From: CAKZKT01 sp034434235 | GTDB lineage: Bacteria > Chloroflexota > Anaerolineae > CG2-30-64-16 | Assembly (NCBI GenBank): GCA_034434235.1 | Contig: DAOTZV010000098.1 | Span: forward strand, 1-64,000 | Reading direction: 5' to 3' | DNA: 64,000 nt | Part shown: one piece after another, positions 50,790 to 59,739 of the stretch | Numbering within the stretch: the first letter of the stretch is position 1 | Layout of the letters: each line of letters begins with the position of its first letter | The notes under the pieces: model-generated | What the model was told of the DNA's origin: nothing | Seen by the model: the letters and a program-made list of their open reading frames with translations, nothing else | Database searches by the model: none | Translations under genes and position numbers: made by a program

Positions 50790-53243
50790 ATGGCTTTCGA
50801 TCCGGCCGTTTTCCTGAACGAACTGCGCCGCCGCCGGGATTACGCCGGGCAACTGGTGCATGTGCAGACGATCCCGGCCCGCGCGCCGCGCTACGGCGAG
50901 CTGCAGGTTCAGCTCAGTCCGCCGGTGCGGCGGGCGTTGGCCGCGGCCGGCGCGGAGCGGCTCTACACCCATCAGGCCGCCGCGATCAATGCCGCGCTGT
51001 CGGGCCAACATGTCGTCGTCGCCACCTCCACGGCCAGCGGCAAGACCCTCTGCTTCAACGTGCCGGTGTTGGAGGCGCTGGCGCGCGATCCGCTGGCGCG
51101 TGCGCTCTATCTCTACCCCACCAAGGCGCTGGCGCAGGATCAGCTCGGCAAGTGGAAGGCGCTGGTCGAGGGCGCCGGCGAGGGGATCATCAATCCCCTC
51201 GCCGCGACCTATGACGGCGACACGCCCCAGGCCGCGCGCGCCCGCGTGCGCAAGACCGCGCGCGTCCTGCTGACCAACCCCGACATGCTCCATACCGGCA
51301 TCCTGCCCAATCATCCGTTGTGGGCCGAGTTTTTCCGCCATCTGAAATATGTGGTCATAGACGAGGCGCACACCTATCGGGGCGTGTTCGGCTCGCAGGT
51401 GGCGTGCGTGTTGCGTCGGCTGCGCCGGGTGTGCGCGCTGTATCAGGGCGCAGAAGGCCGGTGGCCCGAGGCCGAGGCCCGGAAGCGCGCGAGCAGCGGC
51501 GGCGCCGGGCCTCTCGGCCGGGGGCCCCTCTTCATCGCCACCTCGGCGACCATCGCCAATCCGGCCGAGCACTTCGCGCTGTTGACCGGCCTGTCCGCGA
51601 CGGTCATCGCCGACGACGGCTCGCCGCACGGCCCGCGCACGTTCGCGCTGTGGAACCCGCCCTTCCTGGATCGCAGCCACACGGCCCGGCGCAGCGCCAA
51701 TCACGAGGCGAGCGACCTGTTCGCGGCGCTGGTGAGCGCCGGCGTGCGCACCATCGCGTTTACGCGGGCGCGCGTCATCGCGGAGCTGCTCCTGCGCTAT
51801 GCGCGCGCCGCGCTCGGCCGCAACCGCGCCACGGCCGGCCTGGCCGACCGCATCGCGGCCTATCGGGCCGGCTACCTGCCCGAAGAGCGCCGGCGCATCG
51901 AGCGAGAGCTGTTCGGCGGCCGGCTGTTGGGCGTGACGGCCACCAGCGCGCTGGAGCTGGGGATAGATGTCGGCGGCCTGGACGCGGCGATCCTGGTCGG
52001 CTATCCGGGCACCATCGCCAGCTTGTGGCAACAGGCCGGCCGCGCCGGCCGCGGGGACGCGGCTTCGCTGACGATCCTGATCGGCCTGGACGACCCGCTC
52101 GATCAATACTATATGCGCCATCCCGCCGAGCTGCTCGGCCGGCCGCACGAGAACGCGCTGCTCGACCCCGATAACTTCTACATCCTCCAACGCCACCTGC
52201 CGTGCGCCGCGCACGAGATCCCGCTGCGCGTGGCGGCCGAAGAGCAGCCCCAGGCGGCCGATCAGGCCGGCATGGACGATGAGTCGCTTTTCGGGCCCGG
52301 CTTCGTGGACGCGATGGTGGCGCTGGAAGAGAGCGGCGTCTTGCGCTTCACCGGCGAGCGGTGGGTCTACGCGCGGGCCGACTACCCGGCGCAGGACGTC
52401 AGCCTGCGCGATGCGGAGGGCGAGCGCTTCGCCATCCTGAACGAAGCCAACGGCTACCGCATGTTGGAGGAGATCAGCAGCACGACCGCGCCGTTCCGCG
52501 TCCATCCGGGCGCCATCTACCTGCACCAGGGCGAGTCGTACCTGGTGACGGAGTACAACGCCGCGCTGCGCCATGCGATCGTGAAGCCGGTCAACGCGGA
52601 CTACTATACCCAGCCGCGCGAGGTCAACGATGTGCGCATCGTGCGCTCGCTGCGGCATCGGCCGCTTGCGGCCGGCGCGGCCTATCTGGGCAAGGTGCGG
52701 GTGCGGGGCCAGGTGATCGGCTATCGCCGGCTCCAACAGTTCACCGAGGCGGTGCTCGGCGAAGAGCCGCTGGACATGCCGGTCACGGAGTACGAGACGA
52801 TCGGCCTGTGGTGGGACCTGCCGCCGGAGCTGCCGGCCGAACTGGCCCTGCGCGGGCTCGACTTCCTGGGCGGCCTTCACGCGGTCGAGCACGCGGCCAT
52901 CGGCATCCTGCCGCTCTTCGCCATGTGTGACCGCTGGGACATCGGCGGGTTGAGCACCCCGCGCCACCCCGACACCGACGCCGCGCAGATCTTCATCTAC
53001 GACGGCTTTCCGGGCGGGGTGGGCATCGCGGAGAAGGGCTTCGAGCTGTTGCCCGAGCTCTGGTCGGCCACGCTGGACGTGATCCGAGGTTGTCCGTGCG
53101 AGGGCGGGTGTCCGAGCTGCGTACAAAGCCCCAAGTGCGGCAACTTCAACCAGCCGCTGGACAAACAGGCCGCCGTGGCGATCCTCCAGCGGCTGCTGGC
53201 CGGACAACGTTCCGCTACGGCCGGATCTCGAAGTCGTGGGTGA
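50790..53243 (+). CDS. MrfA-like DEAD/DEAH helicase
   Basis: An 817-residue superfamily 2 helicase. Walker A is TSTASGKTLCFN, motif II IDEAHTYRGVFGSQ, motif III SATIANP, and the second lobe has ALELGIDVGGLDA and QQAGRAGRG. The C-terminal DUF1998/MZB part ends in a four-Cys cluster, GCPCEGGCPSCVQSPKCG. It is a paralogue of the 26911 gene but has no HNH insert, and the segment spanning that site (DLPPELPAELALRGLDFLGG) is continuous. MrfA homologues in Bacillus act with the nuclease MrfB in mitomycin-lesion repair; no mrfB is seen nearby. Its 3' end overlaps the convergent osmC gene by 29 bp. Confidence 0.92.
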   Translation: MAFDPAVFLNELRRRRDYAGQLVHVQTIPARAPRYGELQVQLSPPVRRALAAAGAERLYTHQAAAINAALSGQHVVVATSTASGKTLCFNVPVLEALARDPLARALYLYPTKALAQDQLGKWKALVEGAGEGIINPLAATYDGDTPQAARARVRKTARVLLTNPDMLHTGILPNHPLWAEFFRHLKYVVIDEAHTYRGVFGSQVACVLRRLRRVCALYQGAEGRWPEAEARKRASSGGAGPLGRGPLFIATSATIANPAEHFALLTGLSATVIADDGSPHGPRTFALWNPPFLDRSHTARRSANHEASDLFAALVSAGVRTIAFTRARVIAELLLRYARAALGRNRATAGLADRIAAYRAGYLPEERRRIERELFGGRLLGVTATSALELGIDVGGLDAAILVGYPGTIASLWQQAGRAGRGDAASLTILIGLDDPLDQYYMRHPAELLGRPHENALLDPDNFYILQRHLPCAAHEIPLRVAAEEQPQAADQAGMDDESLFGPGFVDAMVALEESGVLRFTGERWVYARADYPAQDVSLRDAEGERFAILNEANGYRMLEEISSTTAPFRVHPGAIYLHQGESYLVTEYNAALRHAIVKPVNADYYTQPREVNDVRIVRSLRHRPLAAGAAYLGKVRVRGQVIGYRRLQQFTEAVLGEEPLDMPVTEYETIGLWWDLPPELPAELALRGLDFLGGLHAVEHAAIGILPLFAMCDRWDIGGLSTPRHPDTDAAQIFIYDGFPGGVGIAEKGFELLPELWSATLDVIRGCPCEGGCPSCVQSPKCGNFNQPLDKQAAVAILQRLLAGQRSATAGSRSRG

Positions 53244-53649
53244 TCTGGGTCACCCCGCGGATCGTGGCGGCCACCGAACAGTACTTCTCTTCCGAAAGCT
53301 TGATCGCGCGCTCCACTTTCTGGGGATCGAGATCGGCGCCGGAGACGACGTAGTGCAGGTGGATGCGCACGAAGGCCCACGGCGGCTCGGCCGCCTGTTC
53401 GGCGTCCGCGATGACGGTCAATCCGGTCAGTTGCACCCGTTGCTTGAGCAGGATGTCTACCACGTCGTATCCCGAACACGCGCAGAGCGCGATCACGAGC
53501 AGGTCCGACGCCTTGGTCGCGCGCCATTCGACCCAGCCCGGCTCATCGCCTTTTTGCCAGTAGCCGACCGTGATGGTACGGCCGCCGCTGTCGCGGCCCA
53601 CGAACAACCGGCTGTCATCGCCGGTCCACTTTACTGCGATCTGTCCCAT
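53215..53649 (-). CDS. OsmC family protein
   Basis: A 144-residue member of the OsmC/Ohr family, thiol peroxidases that detoxify organic hydroperoxides, though the YhfA-like branch is less well understood. The two conserved Cys are in IALCACSGYDVVDILLKQ and SEEKYCSVAATIRG. FVRIHLHYVVSGADLDP is the central family motif. ATG 53649 begins MGQIAVKWTGDDSRL. It is separate from the transporter operon upstream (26-bp gap) but on the same strand. Confidence 0.88.
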   Translation of the reverse strand: MGQIAVKWTGDDSRLFVGRDSGGRTITVGYWQKGDEPGWVEWRATKASDLLVIALCACSGYDVVDILLKQRVQLTGLTVIADAEQAAEPPWAFVRIHLHYVVSGADLDPQKVERAIKLSEEKYCSVAATIRGVTQITHDFEIRP

Positions 53650-53675
53650 AAAAATAGCTCCCTTTGCAGGCCGGA

Positions 53676-54602
53676 TTAGTTCGACTCCATCCCGCGCCAT
53701 GGCCCGGGCGTTTCCTGTTTGAGCGAGGTGACGATCCCCGCCCAGCGACATGCTTCCTCCGGCGAGGAGGTCATGCGTTTGGCCAGGTACGTGGCGAAGC
53801 AGGTATCGCCGCGGCCGGTGCGACCGGCCAATGAACGCGGCGTAAATGCCGCGAAATAGATCCGGCCGTCCGCATAGACCGTCACCCCGGCCGATTGGGT
53901 GAGCACGATCTCGCGCGGCCCATAGGCGGCCAGCCGGGCCGCCGCGCGCGCCAGCGCCGGTGAGCCGGGCGCCAGTTCGCTCTCGCCGGTGAGGGCCTCG
54001 GCCTCGGCGCGATCCACCTTGAGGTAGGTGACATGCGCCAGCCCTTCGGCCATCTCCTCCCACGGCCGAAAGAGCAGCTCGTTGCCCACCCGTACGCGCA
54101 CGAAGCCCTGTACATCGAGCGCGACGCCCGGCGGACATGCGCGCTCGGAGCCGGCGGCCGCACAGGACGCCTCACGCGCCCGCGTGGCCAGACGCTTCAG
54201 CAGCGCCAGATCTATCTCGCCGGCCATGATCGGCACGGCCGCGTAGATGTGCGCCGATACGGCCGGGATGTCGGCCGGCTCGAACGGCCCGGCAAAGCCC
54301 AGCGGCACGCAGATCCGGCGTTCCATGTCCGCGGAGCGGTAGGTGTTCTCGATGCCGGAAGTCTCGGCCGCGGGGGCCGCGAAGACCTCGATGCCCGCGG
54401 CGCGCAGCTCGTCCAGCCGGCCGAAATCCGCGCGGCTCAGCCGCGTCACCACGCCTACCCGCGCGCCCAGCCGCGCCGCGGCGATCCCGCCGTAGTATAC
54501 GGCTCCGCCCGAGGCGATCTCGGCCACGCCGTCTACCACATTGCGATCCACTGCGAAGTGGCCGATGAAGAGGAGATCAAAACACGAAGTCGTCTGGCTC
54601 AT
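53676..54602 (-). CDS. PfkB-family carbohydrate kinase
   Basis: A 308-residue ribokinase-like enzyme. The N-terminus (FDLLFIGHFAVDRNVVDG, then SGGAVYYGGIAAARLGARV) and TGRGDTCFATYLAKRM, with the anion-hole glycines and catalytic Asp in GRGD, identify the family. The usual signature has GAGD, here GRGD. It would phosphorylate a sugar, inositol or nucleoside. ATG 54602 overlaps the ATPase stop (ATGA), so it is the fourth gene of the binding-protein/permease/ATPase operon and probably acts on what that importer brings in. Confidence 0.87.
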   Translation of the reverse strand: MSQTTSCFDLLFIGHFAVDRNVVDGVAEIASGGAVYYGGIAAARLGARVGVVTRLSRADFGRLDELRAAGIEVFAAPAAETSGIENTYRSADMERRICVPLGFAGPFEPADIPAVSAHIYAAVPIMAGEIDLALLKRLATRAREASCAAAGSERACPPGVALDVQGFVRVRVGNELLFRPWEEMAEGLAHVTYLKVDRAEAEALTGESELAPGSPALARAAARLAAYGPREIVLTQSAGVTVYADGRIYFAAFTPRSLAGRTGRGDTCFATYLAKRMTSSPEEACRWAGIVTSLKQETPGPWRGMESN

Positions 54603-55678
54603 GGCTGTTTCGGCAATGCGTACAGGCAATCTTCCAACAACCGTATCTGAACCGTCTGGCCTTCCGCGTAGATCTCCGTGTGCCGCGGATCGCGCTCGAC
54701 CAGCGACAGGAGCTGGCCGGCCACCTCCACATCGTACTCGACGACGCTTCCCAGATAAGAAGTGCGCCGAACGATGCCCGTGATCTGCGCCTGGGCCGCG
54801 TTGATCTCCATCATTTCCGGCCGCACGACCAGGGTCATCGAATCGCCCGGCCGCAACATCTCTTCGGTCGCCGGCACCCGCAGGAGGGCGCCGAACGCTT
54901 CCGCCACCACGACGCCGTTCTCCCGCCCGCGCACGATGGCCTCGACGAAATTCGCCCGGCCGATGAAGTCCGCAACGAAACGGGTACGCGGCCGGCGATA
55001 CACCTCGGTCGGCGAGCCGATCTGTTCGATCCTGCCTTGGTTCATCACCACGATCCGGTCGGAGAGGGTCATCGCCTCCGTTTGATCGTGCGTCACGTAG
55101 ACGCTGGTGATGCCGAGCCGGCGCTGGATGCGTCGGATCTCGGTGCGCATCTGTTCGCGCAGCTTGGCGTCCAGATTCGAGAGCGGCTCGTCCATGAGCA
55201 GCACTTTGGGTTCCATGACGAGCGCGCGCGCCAGCGCCACGCGCTGCTGCTGGCCGCCCGAAAGCTGATTCGGCGCGCGATTCTCCAGGCCGGTGAGTTC
55301 GACCAGTTCCAACACCTGCGCCACCCGGCGCTTGATCTCGCTTTGGGGCCGGTGCTGGACGTTCAGGCCGTAGGCGATGTTCTCGAAGACGTTCAGGTGC
55401 GGGAAGATCGCGTAGGATTGGAAGACCATGGACATATCGCGCTTGTGGGGCGGCAGGTCGTTGATCGGCCGGCCGTCCAGCACGATCTGGCCGGCGGTCG
55501 GGAACTCGAAGCCGGCGATCAGACGCAGGGTGGTCGTCTTGCCGCAGCCCGAGGGGCCGAGCAGCGTCACCAGTTCGCCCCGCTCGATGCTGAGCGACAC
55601 GCCGTCCACGGCGGTCACCTCGCCCGATCCGCCCCGGCCGACAAACTTCTTCACGATCTTATCGAGTACAAGATACAT
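54599..55678 (-). CDS. FbpC/PotA-type ABC transporter ATPase
   Basis: A 359-residue importer ATPase. Walker A LGPSGCGKTTT, Q-loop FQSYAIFPHLNV, signature LSGGQQQRVALARAL, Walker B VLLMDEPLSNLDAKLR and H-loop VTHDQTEA are intact. A TOBE domain follows (DFIGRANFVEAIV, then TLVVRPEMMEI). It works with the permease upstream and the binding protein at 58317. The label ferric-importer ATPase would be automatic, but the linked kinase suggests another substrate. Confidence 0.92.
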   Translation of the reverse strand: MYLVLDKIVKKFVGRGGSGEVTAVDGVSLSIERGELVTLLGPSGCGKTTTLRLIAGFEFPTAGQIVLDGRPINDLPPHKRDMSMVFQSYAIFPHLNVFENIAYGLNVQHRPQSEIKRRVAQVLELVELTGLENRAPNQLSGGQQQRVALARALVMEPKVLLMDEPLSNLDAKLREQMRTEIRRIQRRLGITSVYVTHDQTEAMTLSDRIVVMNQGRIEQIGSPTEVYRRPRTRFVADFIGRANFVEAIVRGRENGVVVAEAFGALLRVPATEEMLRPGDSMTLVVRPEMMEINAAQAQITGIVRRTSYLGSVVEYDVEVAGQLLSLVERDPRHTEIYAEGQTVQIRLLEDCLYALPKQP

Positions 55679-55714
55679 CCTTCTCTCCGTCAGTGACAGT
55701 GTCCGATGCGCCTC

Positions 55715-58156
55715 TCACGCCCCCAGGGTCAGATCCACCTCGCCCCGGCCGCCCAATAGCTTGCGCGTGACGAAGTAGAGCACACCGATGGCGATCAGCA
55801 CCACGACGATGATGACCGTCGAATAGCCGGCCGCGATGCTCACCCCGCCTTGTTCCCATTCGCTGAGGATCGAGGCGGTGACGATGCGCCAGCGCGCGCT
55901 GACCAGGAAGATGATCGCGGAAAGGCTGGTCATATGGCGGGTAAAGCTGAAGATCAGGCCGGCCAACAGCGCGGGCAAGATCAACGGCAGGGTGACGTGG
56001 CGGAAGGTATATTGCGCGTCGCCGCCCAGGATGCCGGAGGCCTCTTCGATGCTGGGATCGATCTGTTGCAGGGCCGCGATCCCGGCGCGCACCGAGGCCG
56101 GCAGGCTGCGCACCACGAAGGCCGCGATGATGATGAACGGCGTGCCGACCAGGGCGAGCGGTTGGCCCACGAAGCAGAGCACGGCGATCAGGGCCAACAA
56201 CGCGGCGGTCAATGCCGTCTTGAGGTTGACCGGCCGTCGGCCGGCCGCGTTGCGGCCCACGCCCTGCCAGATCGGATCGGCGATCACCAGCACCGACAGG
56301 AAGGTGTAGATGATCGCGGTCAACGGCGGCGGCGTCTGGAAAAAGACCGCGATGTGATCGGAGAGCTGGAACAGCGCGTTGCTCCAGAACCCGCGCTCGA
56401 TGCTCCGGCTGAGGATGGCGATCGGCTGGGCGATGAACTCGATCCAATTGTACATCATCAGGTAAAAGCCCATGCCGAACAACAGCCACGCCGACCTGGG
56501 CACGCGGGGCAAGCCGGCCGCCGCGCCTCTCCGCAGCAGGCGCCGGATCAGCGCGAAGAGCGCCAGCAACCAGTACAGGAGGGCCACCAGGTACAGCGCC
56601 AGGGCTTCGCCGAATTGGTTGAACAACACGGTCAAGCCGACGCCCACCGCCGTGCCCCCCACGAGCGCACCGATCCTGATCAGCGCCTGTTGGCGCCTGG
56701 TGGCGGGCGCTGGGACCGGATCGCGGGCGACCTCCGGCCCCAGGTCGGCCTGCGGTTCCGTCCATTCGGATATCGGCAAAGCCGTTGCCGCCAGATAAAA
56801 CGCCAGGAAGCCGTAAAGGAGGGCCACCACGAACCAGGGCACCGTATTGAAGGCCAGGACGAAGCCGATGCCCAGGATGGTGCCGGGCACCGCGCCGCCC
56901 AGGTTGGAGACGAAATCCACCGCATCCTTGCCGCTAAAACGCTTGCGCACCACCAGGAAGGCGATCACCATGCCGGTGAGGCCGGCGAGCGGCGTGGCGA
57001 ACGCGCTCAAGAAGGTGGTGTCGAGCATGGACTCGACCCCGCGCGTGAGCAGCAACCCCCACCAGCGCAACGTGGGCCTGAAGTCCACGCCCCACGCTTC
57101 GGCAAAAGAGCCGTAGACGATCGCCAGGTACAGGATCACGATCAGCGCGCAGGTCAGGGCGGTGATGGTGATGAAGATCGCGCGGATCACCGGCTCGCGC
57201 ACCACGATGTGGCCGCCGGTCGGCTTGCCCGTGACCGAGACATAAGAGCGTCGGGTCACGTAGTAACGTTGCACCAGGAAGATGGCCAGGGTGGGCAGGA
57301 GCAGGACGAACGCCAGCGCGGACGCCTTTTGATAATCGTATTCGCCGGCCACCGCCAGAAAGATCTGCGCCGAAAGCACCGTGACGTTGCCGGAAATGAA
57401 GAGCGGATTGCCCAGGTCGGCCAGCGATTCGACGAAGAGCAGCAGGAACGATCCGGCGATGCCCGGGATCAGCAGCGGCAGGGTGACGGTGCGGAAGATG
57501 TGGAACTTGCCCGCGCCCAGGCTATGCGCGGCCTCCTCCATGCTCGGGTCCAGGCGCTCCAACATGGCGCGGATGATCAGATAGGCGACCGAGAAGAACG
57601 TGATGACCTGGACGAAGACCAGGCCGTCCATGCCGTAGATGTCGTTGGAGCCCGGCGGAAACTGCATCCCGAGCAGCTTGTGCGAGATCAGGCCGTTGCG
57701 GCCGAAAAGGAGGATCGTGCTCAGCGCCAGCGCGAAGGGCGGCGATACGGTGGGCACGAGCGCCAGGAGATGGATGAGCCGGCTTGCCGGCGGGTTGCAG
57801 CGCACCATGGTGTAGGCGAAAACGAAGCCCAACACGGTGCCGCCGATGGCCGTCAACAGGCCCATCTCGATGGTGTTCAGGAACACCTGGCGCGAATAGG
57901 GGCCGTAGTACGAGTCGAAGTAGCGCAGAAAGTACTTCAGGCTCAGCCGCGTGTACCAGGGGCCCGTGGCATTGGCTTCCACGAAGCCGTTGGCGGTGCC
58001 GCGATAGAGGGGGAAGACCACGAAGATGAAAAGGAACAGCCCGCAATAGAGCAGACTGATCATCAATACGGGGTCGCGGCCGATCAGGGCGAATTCGCGG
58101 TAGCGGCGGCGGAGGCCGGCGATCAAGGATCGCCCAGGGGTAGTAGCATCGTTCAC
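55715..58156 (-). CDS. ABC transporter permease, unusually long
   Basis: An 813-residue membrane protein with two permease halves, each with an EAA loop: LDPSMEEAAHSLGAGKFHIF (about residue 210) and IDPSIEEASGILGGDAQYTF (about 690). FbpB-type permeases are near 550 residues. The extra 200 or so residues lie between the halves, about 440-640, and contain several more hydrophobic segments (FVVALLYGFLAFYLAATALP, ALYLVALLYWLLALFALI). The extension is in frame and looks like real protein. It is the second gene of the operon. Confidence 0.88.
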   Translation of the reverse strand: MNDATTPGRSLIAGLRRRYREFALIGRDPVLMISLLYCGLFLFIFVVFPLYRGTANGFVEANATGPWYTRLSLKYFLRYFDSYYGPYSRQVFLNTIEMGLLTAIGGTVLGFVFAYTMVRCNPPASRLIHLLALVPTVSPPFALALSTILLFGRNGLISHKLLGMQFPPGSNDIYGMDGLVFVQVITFFSVAYLIIRAMLERLDPSMEEAAHSLGAGKFHIFRTVTLPLLIPGIAGSFLLLFVESLADLGNPLFISGNVTVLSAQIFLAVAGEYDYQKASALAFVLLLPTLAIFLVQRYYVTRRSYVSVTGKPTGGHIVVREPVIRAIFITITALTCALIVILYLAIVYGSFAEAWGVDFRPTLRWWGLLLTRGVESMLDTTFLSAFATPLAGLTGMVIAFLVVRKRFSGKDAVDFVSNLGGAVPGTILGIGFVLAFNTVPWFVVALLYGFLAFYLAATALPISEWTEPQADLGPEVARDPVPAPATRRQQALIRIGALVGGTAVGVGLTVLFNQFGEALALYLVALLYWLLALFALIRRLLRRGAAAGLPRVPRSAWLLFGMGFYLMMYNWIEFIAQPIAILSRSIERGFWSNALFQLSDHIAVFFQTPPPLTAIIYTFLSVLVIADPIWQGVGRNAAGRRPVNLKTALTAALLALIAVLCFVGQPLALVGTPFIIIAAFVVRSLPASVRAGIAALQQIDPSIEEASGILGGDAQYTFRHVTLPLILPALLAGLIFSFTRHMTSLSAIIFLVSARWRIVTASILSEWEQGGVSIAAGYSTVIIVVVLIAIGVLYFVTRKLLGGRGEVDLTLGA

Positions 58157-58244
58157 GCCGATCCTCTTCTTGGGGTTGGAATGCGATCCGGGGCGTGCCC
58201 GGCATCCGTCAGTGGATCATTTCTCGTCCATGGGGATCGTTCAT

Positions 58245-58274
58245 GTGCCAGGCGCTAGAGAGGGCGCCTGGCAC
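58245..58274. repeat. GTGCCAGGC-family hairpin, copy 7
   Basis: A perfect 11-bp stem, GTGCCAGGCGC / GCGCCTGGCAC, with an 8-nt loop, in the 160-bp gap between the binding-protein and permease genes. Its position mirrors copies 3 and 4 in the thiamine operon. Confidence 0.85.
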
Positions 58275-58316
58275 GTCTGCGGCGATCTGCGAGACGGCCG
58301 CCAGGCCAGGATCTGG

Positions 58317-59357
58317 CTACTTCAGGTCCTTGGCTGCGGCGATCTCGTTGGTGAACTTATCAACGAATGCCTTCTTGTTCTCGCCGGCCCACTGGAAATT
58401 GTAGTCAATCAGCTTGACCTGGAGCAGTTCGGGATGGGAGAGCTGCACGCCCTGGACGGTGGGCGCCTGGTAAGCCTTGTACTTCGGGCCGAGCGCCTGC
58501 GCTTCGGCGGTCAGCGCCCAATCGAACCACAGCCGGGCCGCGTTCGGATGTTTGGCGCCCTTCAGGATCGCCTGGCCGCCGATCTCGTAGCCGGTGCCCT
58601 CCTGGGGGAAGGTCAGCTCGAGCGGCAGCTTGTTGTTTTCGATCTCGTTCACGATGTCGTGCGAGAAGACGATGCCGACGGCGGCCTCGCCCTGGCCGAC
58701 GAACTTGGCCGGCGCCGCACCGCTCTTGGTGAACTGGCGCACCTGCGCCGCGTACTTCTTGATGTATTCCCAGCCGGCCTGCTCGCCGCGCAGTTGCAAG
58801 ATGGTGGCCAGCGCGGTGTAGGACGTGCCCGAGGTGGACGGATGCGCCACCATGATCTGGCCCTTGAACTCCGGCTTCAGCAGATCGTCCCACGAGGTGG
58901 GCGCCTTAACGCCCGGATGAGCGGCCAACCAGTTCTTGTTGGTGGCAAAGCCCAGGCTGCCGACGTAGATGCCGGCCCAGGTATTGTCCTTGTCCTTGAA
59001 CTTGTTTTGATCGAGGAGGTTCTTGAAGTTGGGGGAGTTGTAGGCCTCCAGCAGGCCTTCCTTCTTGGCCGCGATGAAGCTGTCGATCGGGCCGCCCCAC
59101 CAGATGTCGAATTGCGGATTCGCCTTTTCGGCCTGGATACGGGCCAGCGCCTCGCCGCTGGACATGCGGACGTAGTTCACGGTGATACCGTACTTCTTCT
59201 CGAACTCCTGCTTCATGCCCTGACACCACTCTTCCTGCGGCGTACAGAGCACGTTGAGCTCCTTGTCCTTCGGCGCAACGGGCGTGCAACCGATCAGGCC
59301 GACCAACATGCTGGCGACGACTACGAGGGCCAGCGCCATCCAGGTCCTTTGCTTCAT
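58317..59357 (-). CDS. AfuA/FbpA-like ABC solute-binding protein
   Basis: A 346-residue lipoprotein (lipobox LIGC, Cys24). The binding domain shows the class F pattern: KELNVLCTPQEEWCQGMKQE, DIWWGGPIDSFIAAKKEGLL, LGFATNKNWL, VAHPSTSGTSYTALATI and KGAKHPNAARLWFDWAL. This group includes ferric-ion and sugar-phosphate binders and cannot be divided by eye. I see no obvious pair of adjacent Tyr that would hold iron. A perfect AAGGAGG precedes ATG 59357. The gene is first in the operon with permease, ATPase and PfkB kinase. Confidence 0.9.
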   Translation of the reverse strand: MKQRTWMALALVVVASMLVGLIGCTPVAPKDKELNVLCTPQEEWCQGMKQEFEKKYGITVNYVRMSSGEALARIQAEKANPQFDIWWGGPIDSFIAAKKEGLLEAYNSPNFKNLLDQNKFKDKDNTWAGIYVGSLGFATNKNWLAAHPGVKAPTSWDDLLKPEFKGQIMVAHPSTSGTSYTALATILQLRGEQAGWEYIKKYAAQVRQFTKSGAAPAKFVGQGEAAVGIVFSHDIVNEIENNKLPLELTFPQEGTGYEIGGQAILKGAKHPNAARLWFDWALTAEAQALGPKYKAYQAPTVQGVQLSHPELLQVKLIDYNFQWAGENKKAFVDKFTNEIAAAKDLK

Positions 59358-59422
59358 ATGGTTCCTCCTTGAAAGTTGTGAATGGATGAGATGTGAGGAC
59401 TGGGTAACGACCTTGTGATCAT

Positions 59423-59451
59423 AAGATAGCACATCCTGGAAGGCGTGTCAA
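59423..59451 (-). promoter_or_regulatory. Promoter of the solute-binding/transporter operon
   Basis: On the minus strand: TTGACA (59451-59446), 17 nt, TATCTT (59428-59423). Confidence 0.82.
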
Positions 59452-59530
59452 CTGCGTCGAGGGCGAATCAACCGTTCAATCTTCTTTCCTTCCATGGGAA
59501 CCCCTATTTCAACTTTCAACTTCCAACAAG

Positions 59531-59558
59531 TTGACAAGCTTTCCAAAACGGCTATAAT
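59531..59558 (+). promoter_or_regulatory. Promoter of tRNA-Leu
   Basis: TTGACA (59531-59536), 16 nt, TATAAT (59553-59558), ending 12 bp before the tRNA. Confidence 0.88.
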
Positions 59559-59570
59559 AAGTTTTGTAAT

Positions 59571-59656
59571 GCCCCCGTGGTGGAATTGGTATACACAGTA
59601 GGTTGAGGGCCTATGCCCGTTCGGGCGTGCCCGTTCGAGTCGGGCCGGGGGCACCA
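59571..59656 (+). tRNA. tRNA-Leu (anticodon GAG)
   Basis: An 86-nt class II tRNA. Acceptor stem GCCCCCG / CGGGGGC, D arm with AATTGG, anticodon stem GTAGG / CCTAT with loop TTGAGGG (anticodon GAG, reading CUC and CUU), a long variable arm CCCGTTCGGG, T arm GCCCG-TTCGAGT-CGGGC, discriminator A and an encoded CCA. The long variable arm is normal for leucine tRNAs. Confidence 0.96.
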
Positions 59657-59739
59657 CAAAGCAAAGGGTGGCGGCCTGGTCGGTTGCGCAAAGCTTCGGC
59701 CGGCCGCATTTTTGTTTATCCGCCGTGAGTCATTCTCTC

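Noticed and set aside
49473..53207. A very long open frame (1244 codons) on the minus strand
   Set aside because: It is antisense to the MFS and helicase genes, which have full family motifs. The composition (His/Arg/Gly/Gln-rich) is what GC-rich genes give on the opposite strand.
53676..54602. Adenosine kinase or ribokinase assignment
   Set aside because: The family signature is clear but nothing fixes the substrate, so only PfkB family is claimed.
55850..58258. An 802-codon plus-strand frame opposite the permease
   Set aside because: No recognisable domain and extreme Arg/Glu/Gln content; the minus strand encodes a clear permease.
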